Positions 26,289-35,106 of a stretch of DNA of 64,000 bases are shown piece by piece. This DNA is from Lacticaseibacillus casei DSM 20011 = JCM 1134 = ATCC 393 (GTDB lineage Bacteria > Bacillota > Bacilli > Lactobacillales > Lactobacillaceae), in NCBI RefSeq assembly GCF_000829055.1, contig NZ_AP012544.1, positions 2,852,001 through 2,916,000 of the forward strand, read 5' to 3'. Position numbers and translations under genes: made by a program. The notes beneath the pieces are model-generated. The model was not told the origin of the DNA. It ran no database searches and was given only the letters and a program-made list of their open reading frames with translations. Each line of letters starts with the position of its first letter. Within the stretch, counting starts at the first letter, position 1.

Positions 26289-26992
26289 AACTTACTCCTC
26301 ATTTGCATGATGATTTTTTCCCTTGCGATGTTGCGAAATTTCCTACTGACGGGGACTTCCACGGATGTTGAAGTTTCAGACAAAATGATATAGCCAGCGC
26401 CAATTTCTTTAATAAACTTAGTGTTGATAACATAGGACGTATGCACTTGAACAAAGTTATCATTTAACTTTCCCAGCAGCTCCGACGTCGACATAATCAC
26501 CTGATATTGCTGTTTCTTGTCATGAATGATAACATTACGTCTCTGCTTTTCAAAACAGATAATATCAGAAAGTTTTAAACGATATGTCTTCTTCCTGTGT
26601 GAAAACGAGAAATACTCATCATCCAATTCCAAATATTTAACTACTTTTCTAAGGACGGGAAAGATCTTCTCTTTAGTTATAGGCTTGAGAATATAGTCGA
26701 AGGTTTGCACTTGGAAAACATCTTCCATATATTCCACATAATTGGTGAGAAAGACAATTGGGACATTTAAGTCTTGTTCTCTGATAGCCTTAGCAATATC
26801 GATTCCTGAAGAGGTCGGCAATTCAATATCTAAAATAAAAAAGTCATAACGCTGTTTTTGCAGTGATGAAATTAACGCGTCAGCACTAAAGAATACCGCA
26901 ACATCAAATAGCGCTGAATCGAATACTCTCAGCGTTTCTTCGATGTTCCCCGTTATTTCAGGCGCGTCGTCACAAACTGCAACCTTAATCAT
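26285..26992 (-). CDS. AgrA-like response regulator (LytTR DNA-binding domain)
   Basis: 235 residues. The receiver domain carries the acidic pocket near residues 8-9 (VCDDAP), the phospho-acceptor Asp in FFILDIELP (about 54) and the conserved Lys of ILKPI. From about residue 130, a LytTR DNA-binding domain is seen (ICFEKQRRNVIIH; FVQVHTSYVIN). Such regulators respond to peptide pheromones via GHKL kinases. The kinase gene that should follow is broken, so signalling through this pair is probably lost. No AgrB/AgrD genes are in the window. Confidence 0.9.
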   Translation of the reverse strand: MIKVAVCDDAPEITGNIEETLRVFDSALFDVAVFFSADALISSLQKQRYDFFILDIELPTSSGIDIAKAIREQDLNVPIVFLTNYVEYMEDVFQVQTFDYILKPITKEKIFPVLRKVVKYLELDDEYFSFSHRKKTYRLKLSDIICFEKQRRNVIIHDKKQQYQVIMSTSELLGKLNDNFVQVHTSYVINTKFIKEIGAGYIILSETSTSVEVPVSRKFRNIAREKIIMQMRSKL

Positions 26993-27194
26993 TTTTCCAC
27001 CGCCAAGTATATGTCTATGCGAAACCTTTACTGAGCCCGACTTATTTTGCTCATGTCATCCCGTACCGGATTTTTTCAGTATAGCAAGCCAGGATTTCGA
27101 CCGCAATCTTTCTGGTTTTATAGTATTGCTCGCGAGAAAATAAACAATCCCTTCAAGAACGCTAACCACTGTGTTTATTCAGAGAAACTACATT

Positions 27195-27210
27195 GGTTCC
27201 ACGTGAAACA
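27195..27210. promoter_or_regulatory. Candidate parS (ParB/Spo0J binding) site 1
   Basis: GGTTCCACGTGAAACA matches the Firmicutes parS consensus TGTTNCACGTGAAACA at all defined positions except the first. It lies in the intergenic stretch 26993-27283, which otherwise shows no gene. Confidence 0.65.
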
Positions 27211-27283
27211 CCTTTTGGCCATAAAAATAGACCGATCACAGCCTTCATCGCCGTGAATCGATCCATTTTTATACTATGCAATG

Positions 27284-28141
27284 TCATTTTTGCGACGCGT
27301 CAGGCAACTCCGTTTTCTTGTTCGTGATATCAATAAACTGCGCTTCGCCGACGACAGAATCAACGGCTTTTTGTAGCCGCCGCATTGCTGCACTGGCGAT
27401 TGGTAAGTCGACAAAATCCTTGGTTGCATTGTCCAGCTCGACTTCATCAGCTACGGAATCTTTAAGCGGCCGCGGGTTACTTTCGTCTAAAGCGCGAATG
27501 ACGACTGGCTTAAGTGGGCCCATTTGTAATAAGTCCAAGGTCGTGGCGTAGTCAATGCCATACGCATCGGCAAGATCCAGCGTTTCGCGAATCCCTGCTT
27601 CTGCCGCCATGATCGCGACATTCGTGATCAGTTTAAGCTTGGCGCCATTACCTTGCTCACCAACATATTTAACGGTGCCGAACGTTTTCAGGACCGGAAG
27701 CACCGCGTCAACCGCTTGCTTGTCTCCAGCCGCGATCAGTACCAGGCCAGCTTCACGGGCATATTTCACGCCGCCAATCATTGGCACGTCAAGGAGTTTG
27801 GTGTTTGCCGGCATGACCGCCTGAATGGCCGTAATCTTACGCGGATCCAGCGTGGACGTCACGATAAGCGTGCTGCCGGGCTGCAGATAATGAACAATTC
27901 CGGGCTGCTCAGGGGTACCGATATGCAACGCTGGCACATCATCGGACATGACCGACGTGATCACGACTTTCGACGCGGTTACCGCGTCTTCCAACGATTT
28001 TGCCGCCGTCACGTGCTCTCCTGTCAAAGCTGCCATCTTGGCGGGAACTTTATCCCAGATCACCACGTCATAACCGGCTTTTGCCAGATGCGGTACCATG
28101 TGACTCCCCATATCGCCGACACCAATAAATGTTATTTTCAT
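27284..28141 (-). CDS. NAD(P)-dependent beta-hydroxyacid dehydrogenase (3-hydroxyisobutyrate dehydrogenase family)
   Basis: 285 residues. The N-terminal Rossmann fold opens with ITFIGVGDMGSHMVPHLAKAG (GxGxxG type). The substrate-binding motif is DVPMIGGVKYAREAGL, and the catalytic Lys lies in NGAKLKLITN (about residue 170). The family oxidises beta-hydroxyacids or reduces their semialdehydes (glyoxylate/succinic semialdehyde reductases, tartronate semialdehyde reductase, 3-HIBDH). Length is normal. GGAAGGAAG precedes the ATG. The substrate cannot be told from sequence, and no operon partner is evident. Confidence 0.85.
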   Translation of the reverse strand: MKITFIGVGDMGSHMVPHLAKAGYDVVIWDKVPAKMAALTGEHVTAAKSLEDAVTASKVVITSVMSDDVPALHIGTPEQPGIVHYLQPGSTLIVTSTLDPRKITAIQAVMPANTKLLDVPMIGGVKYAREAGLVLIAAGDKQAVDAVLPVLKTFGTVKYVGEQGNGAKLKLITNVAIMAAEAGIRETLDLADAYGIDYATTLDLLQMGPLKPVVIRALDESNPRPLKDSVADEVELDNATKDFVDLPIASAAMRRLQKAVDSVVGEAQFIDITNKKTELPDASQK

Positions 28142-28380
28142 GTTTTTTCTTCCTTCCCGTTACAAAAACATGCCGCACTGAAAACAGCATATAAAAAACA
28201 CGGTCGTTTCTGACTAATTCAGACACTAAAAAAGTTTTTATCAACTGCTTGCGATCAAAATCAGCATCAATCCGTTCGCACGCCTTAACCTAGCATGATC
28301 ACAAAATGATTTCAATAACAAAGCTCGCGGTGTTCTTGACGCTCATCTCCGAACGCACCTGTTATTGATGCATCCAAAAG

Positions 28381-28779
28381 TCATTCCGGTGCCGTGCCTG
28401 CAACGCGCGTCAAGCTGACCGTCAAGACATTATCGGCAGTCGTGTTGTAATCAGCCAGAATACCCTTCACAATCCCTTTAGAAGGGCCATGGGTTCGCGT
28501 GGTCTCCTCGTAATTTTGAATCCACGTGCTGACAGCATCAAAGCCAAACTCAAAGCCTTCAAAAACCTGCATGTACGCCGAGGAACGCGGATTGGTGGTC
28601 ACAATCGTAATCTTGGTCACACGTCCATTGGCGATCTGCATCGTCAGCTTAATCAAGCCATCATCAAAAAACTTAACGGTGCCGTCTTTAGCCGTTGCCG
28701 GCAACCGATAATCAGCCAGACGCATATTGGCATTGTAAACACGCTGAACATATGCATAACTACCCAGATCTTCGTGCAT
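28381..28779 (-). CDS. Hypothetical protein
   Basis: 132 residues, soluble, with alternating strand-like segments (KLTMQIANGRVTKITIVTTNP) and an end rich in Thr/Val. A modest ribosome binding site (AAAGG) lies upstream of the ATG. I recognise no family. It is a single gene between the dehydrogenase and the TIM-barrel-like gene, on the same strand as both but separated by gaps of more than 200 bases, so it is probably transcribed alone. Confidence 0.5.
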   Translation of the reverse strand: MHEDLGSYAYVQRVYNANMRLADYRLPATAKDGTVKFFDDGLIKLTMQIANGRVTKITIVTTNPRSSAYMQVFEGFEFGFDAVSTWIQNYEETTRTHGPSKGIVKGILADYNTTADNVLTVSLTRVAGTAPE

Positions 28780-28991
28780 TTTCTCACGGCCTTTCTGTCA
28801 TCGCGTCACCCCAGCCTTCGCATTGGAGTGGCTGTTTTGCGTTACCTATAGTGTACAATTTAATGACAAAAAGAAGAATCAAACAGCTCGGCCAGTCTTA
28901 TATTGGCGGAAATCTTCTCTCAATCCGCATCAAACTTCCGGGCACAAAAGTCAGATGTTGCGTTTTTTCACGATAAAAAGGTTCGTCAATC

Positions 28992-29921
28992 CTAACGATT
29001 AATCGACCTTGCCATGCGTTGGATCGTATGCCGTTCCCCGAGAATGGCCTTGCTGACGGCGTACAGATTGTCAACTGGCGACTCAAACCCCCACGCGGAA
29101 TCACCAACATGTTGCATGTCCACGCCGCAGATTTTATTGCGAATAGCCATCTCCTGAAGCACACGGCTGCCGCTGCCTTCCTGACTCGTCCCGATCGCAC
29201 TCATGACCAGTCCGCCAGCGCGATGAACCACCTGCACCACCGCCTTCAAAGCAGCCTCATAAAATCCCGGAATCGATCCAACGGCCGGCGCCAAAATAAC
29301 ATCAGTACCTGCATCGATAAATCTTTTCGCGGTTTCCTCGCTCATCAGCGGTTCATCGACGCCCGAGGCATGCATTTTTCCGGCGATGATTAAGCCGCTG
29401 AAGTACGTTTTGGCCAAAGCAATACTGTGGGCGATTTCCGCATTCGTGACGCCGGTGCCCGGATTACCAGTCAAAACCATAAACTGGAAGCCCATCTCCT
29501 CGGCCTTCTTGATAACCGCCTCGCTGGCCGTACAACCGGGCAAAATGGAAATTTGATTCTCCATCATATTTGGATGGTCACCAATCGGCTCAACATTGAT
29601 GCCAATTGGCCGCCCAACCAGCTTCTGCAGCCGCACAATGCTCGCCTTACCATCATGCTTAGGCGCGCTATATAAATCGCGTTCACCGGGATAAAGTCCG
29701 AAGATTTTCGGATTGTACACATCGAGCCGATTGCAAAGAATCATATCCGCCCCAAACGCCGCAGCGATCTCGGCAGTGGTAATACTATCCAAATTCTCCT
29801 GCGTCACAATATTTTCGCTAACAATAATACGCCCTTCACTCGCTTTAATACTTTCCTTAAGCTCCTGTCCGTTAAATTGCATCACTTCACTGGTACTGGC
29901 ACTCAAAAGTCGTTTAACCAT
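28992..29921 (-). CDS. Predicted TIM-barrel enzyme of unknown function
   Basis: 309 residues from the ATG at 29921, chosen because GAGGT lies eight bases upstream while earlier in-frame starts lack a site. The pattern of strands ending in catalytic-looking loops (ADMILCNRLDVYNP, GINVEPIGDHP, FMVLTGNPGTGV, GLIIAGKMHASG, VILAPAVGSIPGF) suggests a (beta/alpha)8 barrel. Homologues are often loosely annotated as PEP phosphonomutase- or HAD-like, which the sequence does not prove. It is monocistronic. Confidence 0.65.
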   Translation of the reverse strand: MVKRLLSASTSEVMQFNGQELKESIKASEGRIIVSENIVTQENLDSITTAEIAAAFGADMILCNRLDVYNPKIFGLYPGERDLYSAPKHDGKASIVRLQKLVGRPIGINVEPIGDHPNMMENQISILPGCTASEAVIKKAEEMGFQFMVLTGNPGTGVTNAEIAHSIALAKTYFSGLIIAGKMHASGVDEPLMSEETAKRFIDAGTDVILAPAVGSIPGFYEAALKAVVQVVHRAGGLVMSAIGTSQEGSGSRVLQEMAIRNKICGVDMQHVGDSAWGFESPVDNLYAVSKAILGERHTIQRMARSINR

Positions 29922-30193
29922 TTTCGATGACCTCATGTTTAATGATTCCAGATTGATGTACATGTTTTCCTTACTAAGCATTATACTTCGGCTGCAGGAG
30001 GTATAATAACCGGCAAAATTTACAAAAAACCATTTTGAAATTTTTAACACCTTAGGTTGGGATGTAAGGTTAACGCTTCCCATTACGAAAAATTAGGTGT
30101 GATCATGTACAATACAAGTAATGCATCAATTCATATAAACTTAAAGACTATCGATATTGTTGCTATTGTTCTAAAGAGGCTGGGTGAAAGTGG

Positions 30194-30447
30194 ATGAAAT
30201 TTACAATCTCAATAAATGATTGGCTTTATCTTAAGGGAAAACTTGATAACGTTCTAAAAAAATGCCTACGGTCTCAATAGAGAGTGATCAGGTTACAATA
30301 TCGCTGTGCTCAAAGGATGATTTTGACGATTTGGTTAATGCCTATGGCGGGATTATTCAAGATTCCATGGTTGATGAAGAGTTTGCCAGTGATGATACTA
30401 TTCGTCTCGAAAGAATCTGGGATAAACACTTTGTGCGTCGAAATTAG
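30194..30447 (+). CDS. Small acidic protein read across a -1 frameshift at A7
   Basis: An ATG at 30194 opens 22 codons (MKFTISINDWLYLKGKLDNV) to the slippery run A7 at 30256-30262. The zero frame then ends at a nearby TAG, while the -1 frame continues MPTVSIESDQVTISL to 30447. The combined product would be 84 residues. A -1 slip at A AAA AAA, as used by IS elements, or a one-base deletion in the run would explain it. No family recognised. Confidence 0.45.
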
Positions 30448-30479
30448 ATTCAGTATTACTTTTTATGCCCTTTTCCATT

Positions 30480-31150
30480 GCTCTTTAACGCCAACATGAC
30501 AAATAGCCGCTCTTTCTCCAGAGTGACACCTCCGTCTGCTCCAACCATTTCTCAGGCTGGTTCAGATACTTGTGAGTATTAGACACAGTAGCAAAAACTA
30601 ATTGATCTAGTTTGTTGGTATTGACACCAAGCGCCATATACTTTTGGAGCTGAACCACACACCATGCTTCAAGGCTGCCATTGTTTTGCTGTCCATTGAG
30701 ATAGTACGCCGTCCTTTACGTGTCTTTGGCACCTGAACGATCTAGCGGCCTTTCATTTCTTATGTTAGCGTTTTATTGATTCTGATAGTGCTATCCATGA
30801 AATTAATATCCTGCCACGTCAGTGCTAAACACTTGCAGCGCCACAGACCGCCAAACGACAGTACCCTGAACAGGATATATTTTTCCGGCTCTTTATCACG
30901 ATAAATGTAACCGAAAAAAAGAGTCAGTTCATGCTTATCCCCAAAATTTGGGATGCATACTCCGCTTTATCCTGACGCTTTGGCATCGTTACACGTTTAA
31001 CAGGGTTGTCAGCAATATACTGCTGCTTTACCACGTATTCTAAGGTACTGCTCTCATAATTGAACCAACGTTTATAATTCCGGCTTGCCTCTTTTGCCCA
31101 CAGATTCACGGCCCTTTACAGCATAGCAGTGTTCAGCATAGGCAAGCATT
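30480..31150 (-). pseudogene. Tyrosine recombinase (phage/ICE integrase) remnant
   Basis: Fragments in several frames fit a tyrosine integrase. The end of the core-binding domain shows as YIADNPVKRVTMPKR (about 31000). A catalytic-domain start reads FRVLSFGGLWRC followed by LALTWQDINFMDSTIRINKT (about 30780-30870), and then TRKGRRTISMD. Multiple stops and frameshifts make it non-functional. It belongs to the decayed element next to tRNA-Lys. Confidence 0.7.
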
Positions 31151-31343
31151 CACTGGAAACAGTTATCAACGCTCTGCCTGCTATTTTCATGCTTGATGCT
31201 AACTAACGTTTTATCATTGATAACCGTTATTTAGCAGCCGCACCACTAAGCGCAACGGAAACCAAAGCATTGTTAAATGCCGCTAATACTCGATATTATA
31301 GTCTGCTTCAAAGTGCTTTGACCAAACTGAAAGGAAGCTTGCC

Positions 31344-31742
31344 ATGACTCACGATGAACCATCTTCTAACGATGCCAGCCCACTCATCCCCTTTGCCGGC
31401 TTTTCTAGTCGTCAACTCACAACCGGCTTTATTAAACGGCTCTTGTCGCGATGGTATTGGCTCGATAACCACGCCAATGACCTCACCGATCGTGACAAGG
31501 CGGCGCTAACAAAACTATACGAACTACTTAGTGTATTGCCAGAGAATGACGTCAGCGCACTGGCAGCGAGGTTCTATCATGCTAAGCCAATCACGGCTAC
31601 TCAGATGGCGCACGAGCAGGGATGCTCGCTCAACACCTTTCTCAACAGCGAAGCCCGTATCCTCGTTAAAATGGCCGCAGCGAGTCAGCAAGCAAGGCCA
31701 GTAAAATCTGAGCGGACTGGCGAAATAGGCATTTCAAAATAA
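31344..31742 (+). CDS. Hypothetical, possible sigma-like/phage regulator
   Basis: 132 residues with a helical C-terminal half (LPENDVSALAARFY, then a helix-turn-helix-like TATQMAHEQGCSLNTFLNSE) reminiscent of sigma region 4 or ArpU-type phage regulators. AAAGGAAG lies nine bases upstream of the ATG. It sits inside the decayed element between the integrase remnant and tRNA-Lys. Function not assigned. Confidence 0.5.
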   Translation: MTHDEPSSNDASPLIPFAGFSSRQLTTGFIKRLLSRWYWLDNHANDLTDRDKAALTKLYELLSVLPENDVSALAARFYHAKPITATQMAHEQGCSLNTFLNSEARILVKMAAASQQARPVKSERTGEIGISK

Positions 31743-32256
31743 CCCGTGACGACACTTCTAACATCCTAAAGAGTCTTGCAATTCGGACATATCGGACACC
31801 CTAAAAGCAGTAGGCATGTTTACTCACCAGCCATTTCAAGTTAAGGTTTGCATGTAATAAAGTTTATTCACGTTCATGGGGGTGTGACGCCATTCCGCAA
31901 GTAAAAAGGGTCGTTTATATACATGGGAACTCTATTGCTGAATTCCAGCCGGACAAAATTGTCCACATTGGTGATCTGTTCTTAGTGAACGGTCAATCAA
32001 AAACTAAGGTTCTGGGGATGCCGATGCTTCCAGCAGGTCACTCACCCGCATTTCTCATGGCAGGCAAAATAAGCAGCGGTGACACGTTAACGCCTATCCA
32101 GAGATTTCGGAGGCCATAAAGCAAGCACTAAGGCTGAACAAAACTGAACATTATCGGGGTGTGAGGTTTAGCATCGCCAGCCGCTAGAATGCCTGTAGCA
32201 TGAGCATCTAGCGGCTATTTTTATGCTGCTAAAGGGATTGCCAATGTTCACCGTAG
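31743..32256. other. Decayed element DNA without a clear gene
   Basis: An open stretch near 31890-32120 (plus strand) could be a gene relic (VVYIHGNSIAEFQPDKIVHI) but lacks a start and ribosome binding site. It is followed by the hairpin at 32179-32223. Confidence 0.35.
32179..32223 (+). terminator. Intrinsic terminator
   Basis: Ten-base stem AGCCGCTAGA / TCTAGCGGCT with an 18-base loop followed by ATTTTTA. Confidence 0.65.
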
Positions 32257-32390
32257 AACCTTACAAAACCTAACATCAAAAACTTCAGAACTTGACATAA
32301 CTTGACATCGCAGAGCCTGACTAAACCTGACCCAACAACCTCACAAAACCTCAGTCGAAAACCCTAAATAACCCTAAAAATTAATTGCAG
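32257..32390. repeat. Degenerate 11-bp-period repeat region
   Basis: Recurrent units resembling ACCTNACNAAA (for example AACCTTACAAA, AACCTCACAAA, ACCTCAGTCGA, AACCCTAAAAA) fill about 130 bases. Units in the last third are spaced at 11 bases. Confidence 0.5.
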
Positions 32391-32563
32391 ATTTTGCACA
32401 CCGGACAAAACTGCCAACGTGGCAGCATTGCATTGCTGAGGTTGCTACGCATTCACCTCACGCGATATCTGCATGAGCACAGCTCACCTATCTGTATAAA
32501 ATCTGCATAAAAATAGCCACCCTTTTCAGAGTGGCATCCCCGCCCGCAAGCAGATTAATATTT

Positions 32564-32674
32564 GGTGGTTGTCTTTACATTTTTTGTGTTATCAAGAAAC
32601 ACTGGTATAACAATGTTCACAAGTATTTTTGTGGTTGTCTCGGTGGTTGTCTTTGGTTGTCTAAGTGGTTGTTT
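32564..32674. repeat. Five copies of GGTTGTCT, candidate integrase arm-binding sites
   Basis: TGGTTGT occurs at about 32566, 32632, 32644, 32654 and 32666, with the last four spaced 10-12 bases, one helical turn. They lie about 100-210 bases from the 3' end of tRNA-Lys, next to an integrase remnant. This fits arm-type sites of a former attachment region. Confidence 0.45.
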
Positions 32675-32714
32675 TTCGATGTTTTGAGAGCAGCTCTCTC
32701 AGCCTCGAAAGTAA

Positions 32715-32763
32715 CGAAAAACCGCGACCCACAAGCGTTTATCTGTGCTTGTGAATCGCGGTT
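32715..32763 (-). terminator. Terminator of tRNA-Lys
   Basis: A 17-base stem (AACCGCGA.. with ..TCGCGGTT, two mismatches) followed by T5 on the minus strand, 12 bases after the tRNA 3' end. Confidence 0.75.
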
Positions 32764-32775
32764 AAAATCCTAAAA

Positions 32776-32848
32776 TGGGTGGTCAGGGGATCGAACCCTG
32801 GACCCACGGATTAAGAGTCCGTTGCTCTGCCAGCTGAGCTAACCACCC
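32776..32848 (-). tRNA. tRNA-Lys (anticodon CUU)
   Basis: 73 bases folding as a full cloverleaf: acceptor GGGTGGT/ACCACCC, D-stem GCTC/GAGC, anticodon stem ACGGA/TCCGT around CTCTTAA (anticodon CTT, reading AAG), T-stem CAGGG/CCCTG around TTCGATC, discriminator A, CCA not encoded. Its 3' end borders the decayed integrated element. Confidence 0.97.
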
Positions 32849-33488
32849 ATTGACTTATGTCTGTCGCGCTTCACGACTTAAATATAATATCATGTACCCC
32901 TTACTGGCGCAAGTGTTTTACAAACTTTTTTGAAGGAAAATTGATTTTGATACGTTGTAGAGCCAAATGCTGACCTAAATACGCGTTACTAACTGCACTT
33001 CATTAGGCTTACGGACAACAGACAGCAATATGTAAGTTTCCATATTCACTATGAACAGTACCACTTAAATGTCCGTACTTTTATAAATAGAACTCTGCAA
33101 GGCTGTGTTGGTCGTTCTCAGAACTTTTAAAGATATGCCTAGACCGGATATCGCTCACGTTTCAGCCCAAATTTTTGAAGAACTCCGGGAAAAAGGAACA
33201 AACAATTCATGGCGAACAAATAGCCCCATTTTGTCTGATTCTCTAACGGCTATTAGTTGCACTAAGATTCACCATTTTGCTGAAGGAATATTGCTCAGGA
33301 GTTACTGCACACTTAACACGCTAGGTTGCATTTTCCAGAACATCACAACGGTTGAATGGATTGTTAGTATTGAATTTTTGGCTGCGTCAACACTATAAAA
33401 TTCAACCGACACTCTGAACTGAGCACCTACATCACGTTCTTTTTTATCTCACCCTTCCGCTAAATGCCAGGGAGTCGTTATGTCAATC
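32849..33488. other. Intergenic stretch upstream of tRNA-Lys
   Basis: About 640 bases. One short open frame (33105-33398) lacks a ribosome binding site and coding-like composition. I see no supported feature. Confidence 0.4.
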
Positions 33489-33541
33489 AAAAAGGCATCG
33501 ATTCAAGAGAGACAAGGTCATCCCCTGAAACCGATGCATTT
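33489..33541 (-). terminator. Terminator of the galactitol-type PTS operon
   Basis: The imperfect stem GCATCGGTTTCAGG / TCTTGAATCGATGC is followed by CTTTTTG on the minus strand, about 80 bases after the kinase gene. Confidence 0.6.
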
Positions 33542-33618
33542 ATTCGTGTCACGTTAATCTATAGGCTTTCAATTCTAAAAAAGGTTGAAAATTGATCTGA
33601 TTAGCCAGTTTCCAAAAA

Positions 33619-35106
33619 TTAACGAGTTGTTGACAACTCAAAGTCAGTTTTTGTTTTGTAAAGCGCTTTGTACTGCATTTCATAAACCCTAAGAAGTTCA
33701 GCAACCAAAGCTGTCTTTCGAGGTGAAAATTGCTCACTGGGCACTTCAGGCAGACACCAACAATTATTGTTGGAAAAATCGGCCATTATGGTGGCTCCGC
33801 GAGAAACAGCTTCAGGAGTCTCTATTGATTTCACACCGGAAGACATTAAGTCTGCTTTAAGTTGACTCCATAATGGGTCCTTTGTGCCGGGGCCAATCAC
33901 TTTAATTCTCTTTATTGGATGAGTTGTCAAGCTCTCTACCGCATGCTTCAGTTCGAACGTTAACCCAAGGAAGAGACCAAATACCAAATCATCAATATCT
34001 GTTTGGTTGGTGAGTCCGTACCAAAGGCCTTTCGTCACAGTTGATTTGATCGGGCTCCCACTACCGCTGAAATGTGGAATGATGAAGTTAATGCTGTCAA
34101 AATTAATGCTCCCAGCCAGATAGCGTTTATAAACAGAGTCAGACAACCTTAAAAAATCTTTCCCTGTTAAGTTATTGGCTTTTTGAAACCATTCAATGAT
34201 TGATCCAGCTGACGGCAGAGCAGTAAAAACCGTATACAGATTTGGGTTCATATAAATACCATACGCAACCCGTTTCTTTTCCTGATCTGCTCTCATTTCT
34301 AGCTTATCAGAAAGCATCAGAATCCCTTCCGTTGTGCCAGTGGAATCTAATAATTCTCCGATTTTTTGACCGCTAGACACGGATCCCACCATATGATCAT
34401 GTCCTGCTATCGTAACCATTACTGCCTCGGATAATCCAAGGTTGACGGCGACCTTTTTAGTAATATGTGCCATCTTAGTTCCAGATGGATATGGTCGAGG
34501 GAATTCTACGTTTTCGATGCCAAAAATTCTTTTTACTCGGTGAGACCAACGCTTATGCATGATGTCAAATACCATTGTCCTACTTGCAATCGAAAACTCC
34601 GTGTTCATAGTTCCAGTCAAGTGATAAACTAACAAATCAGGAATGCACAACCAAGTGTATTTACGCTGAGGATCAACAACATTTTCCAATAACCATTTAA
34701 TTTTACTGGCAGAGTAATGTGCATGCGCTGGTAATCCAGTTATTGTATAGATTGTTTTTTTCTCTTCAGACGTAAGCTTATCAATGATTGTCTGGGAACG
34801 ATTATCATACCAAGCAAGCATTGGAGACGCGATGTGTCCTGCTTCATCAACAAGAACGCCAGATTCGCCTACGCTTGCGATTGAAATCAATCTAATCGTA
34901 TCGGTATAGTTTTTAACGATATCCTTCAATGCACAGTCTAGACGTCTCCACAACTTGTTAATGTCAAAATTGATAAATTCACCAGTTTCTCGCTTCGGTG
35001 TTTCAAATTTAATCTGTTTTATTGGTCGGATAGGCGTTTCGTCATTCCACAATGAGACTTTAGTATTCGTTGTACCAACATCAATTGTTAGATTTGCCAA
35101 GTTCAT
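33619..35106 (-). CDS. FGGY-family carbohydrate kinase
   Basis: 495 residues. It opens with the phosphate 1 motif LTIDVGTTNTKVSLW, has the sugar-binding region MLAWYDNRS, a GHDHMVGS segment and LDSTGTTEGIL, and ends with the ATP-site motif VIGPGTKDPLWSQLKADLM. FGGY kinases phosphorylate xylulose, ribulose, gluconate, glycerol and related sugars. I chose the ATG at 35106; the frame extends three codons to a TTG without a site. It overlaps the EIIC gene by 26 bases as the last gene of the PTS operon. Since the PTS already phosphorylates the sugar, this kinase may act on a sugar phosphate or on a sugar arriving by another route. Confidence 0.85.
   Translation of the reverse strand: MNLANLTIDVGTTNTKVSLWNDETPIRPIKQIKFETPKRETGEFINFDINKLWRRLDCALKDIVKNYTDTIRLISIASVGESGVLVDEAGHIASPMLAWYDNRSQTIIDKLTSEEKKTIYTITGLPAHAHYSASKIKWLLENVVDPQRKYTWLCIPDLLVYHLTGTMNTEFSIASRTMVFDIMHKRWSHRVKRIFGIENVEFPRPYPSGTKMAHITKKVAVNLGLSEAVMVTIAGHDHMVGSVSSGQKIGELLDSTGTTEGILMLSDKLEMRADQEKKRVAYGIYMNPNLYTVFTALPSAGSIIEWFQKANNLTGKDFLRLSDSVYKRYLAGSINFDSINFIIPHFSGSGSPIKSTVTKGLWYGLTNQTDIDDLVFGLFLGLTFELKHAVESLTTHPIKRIKVIGPGTKDPLWSQLKADLMSSGVKSIETPEAVSRGATIMADFSNNNCWCLPEVPSEQFSPRKTALVAELLRVYEMQYKALYKTKTDFELSTTR

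Noticed and set aside
32940..32975. Sequence resembling the end of the ISL3 element (GTAGAGCC) near 32953
   Set aside because: Only about eight bases match and the rest of the inverted repeat is absent.
33105..33398. 97-residue plus-strand frame
   Set aside because: No ribosome binding site and composition unlike coding neighbours.
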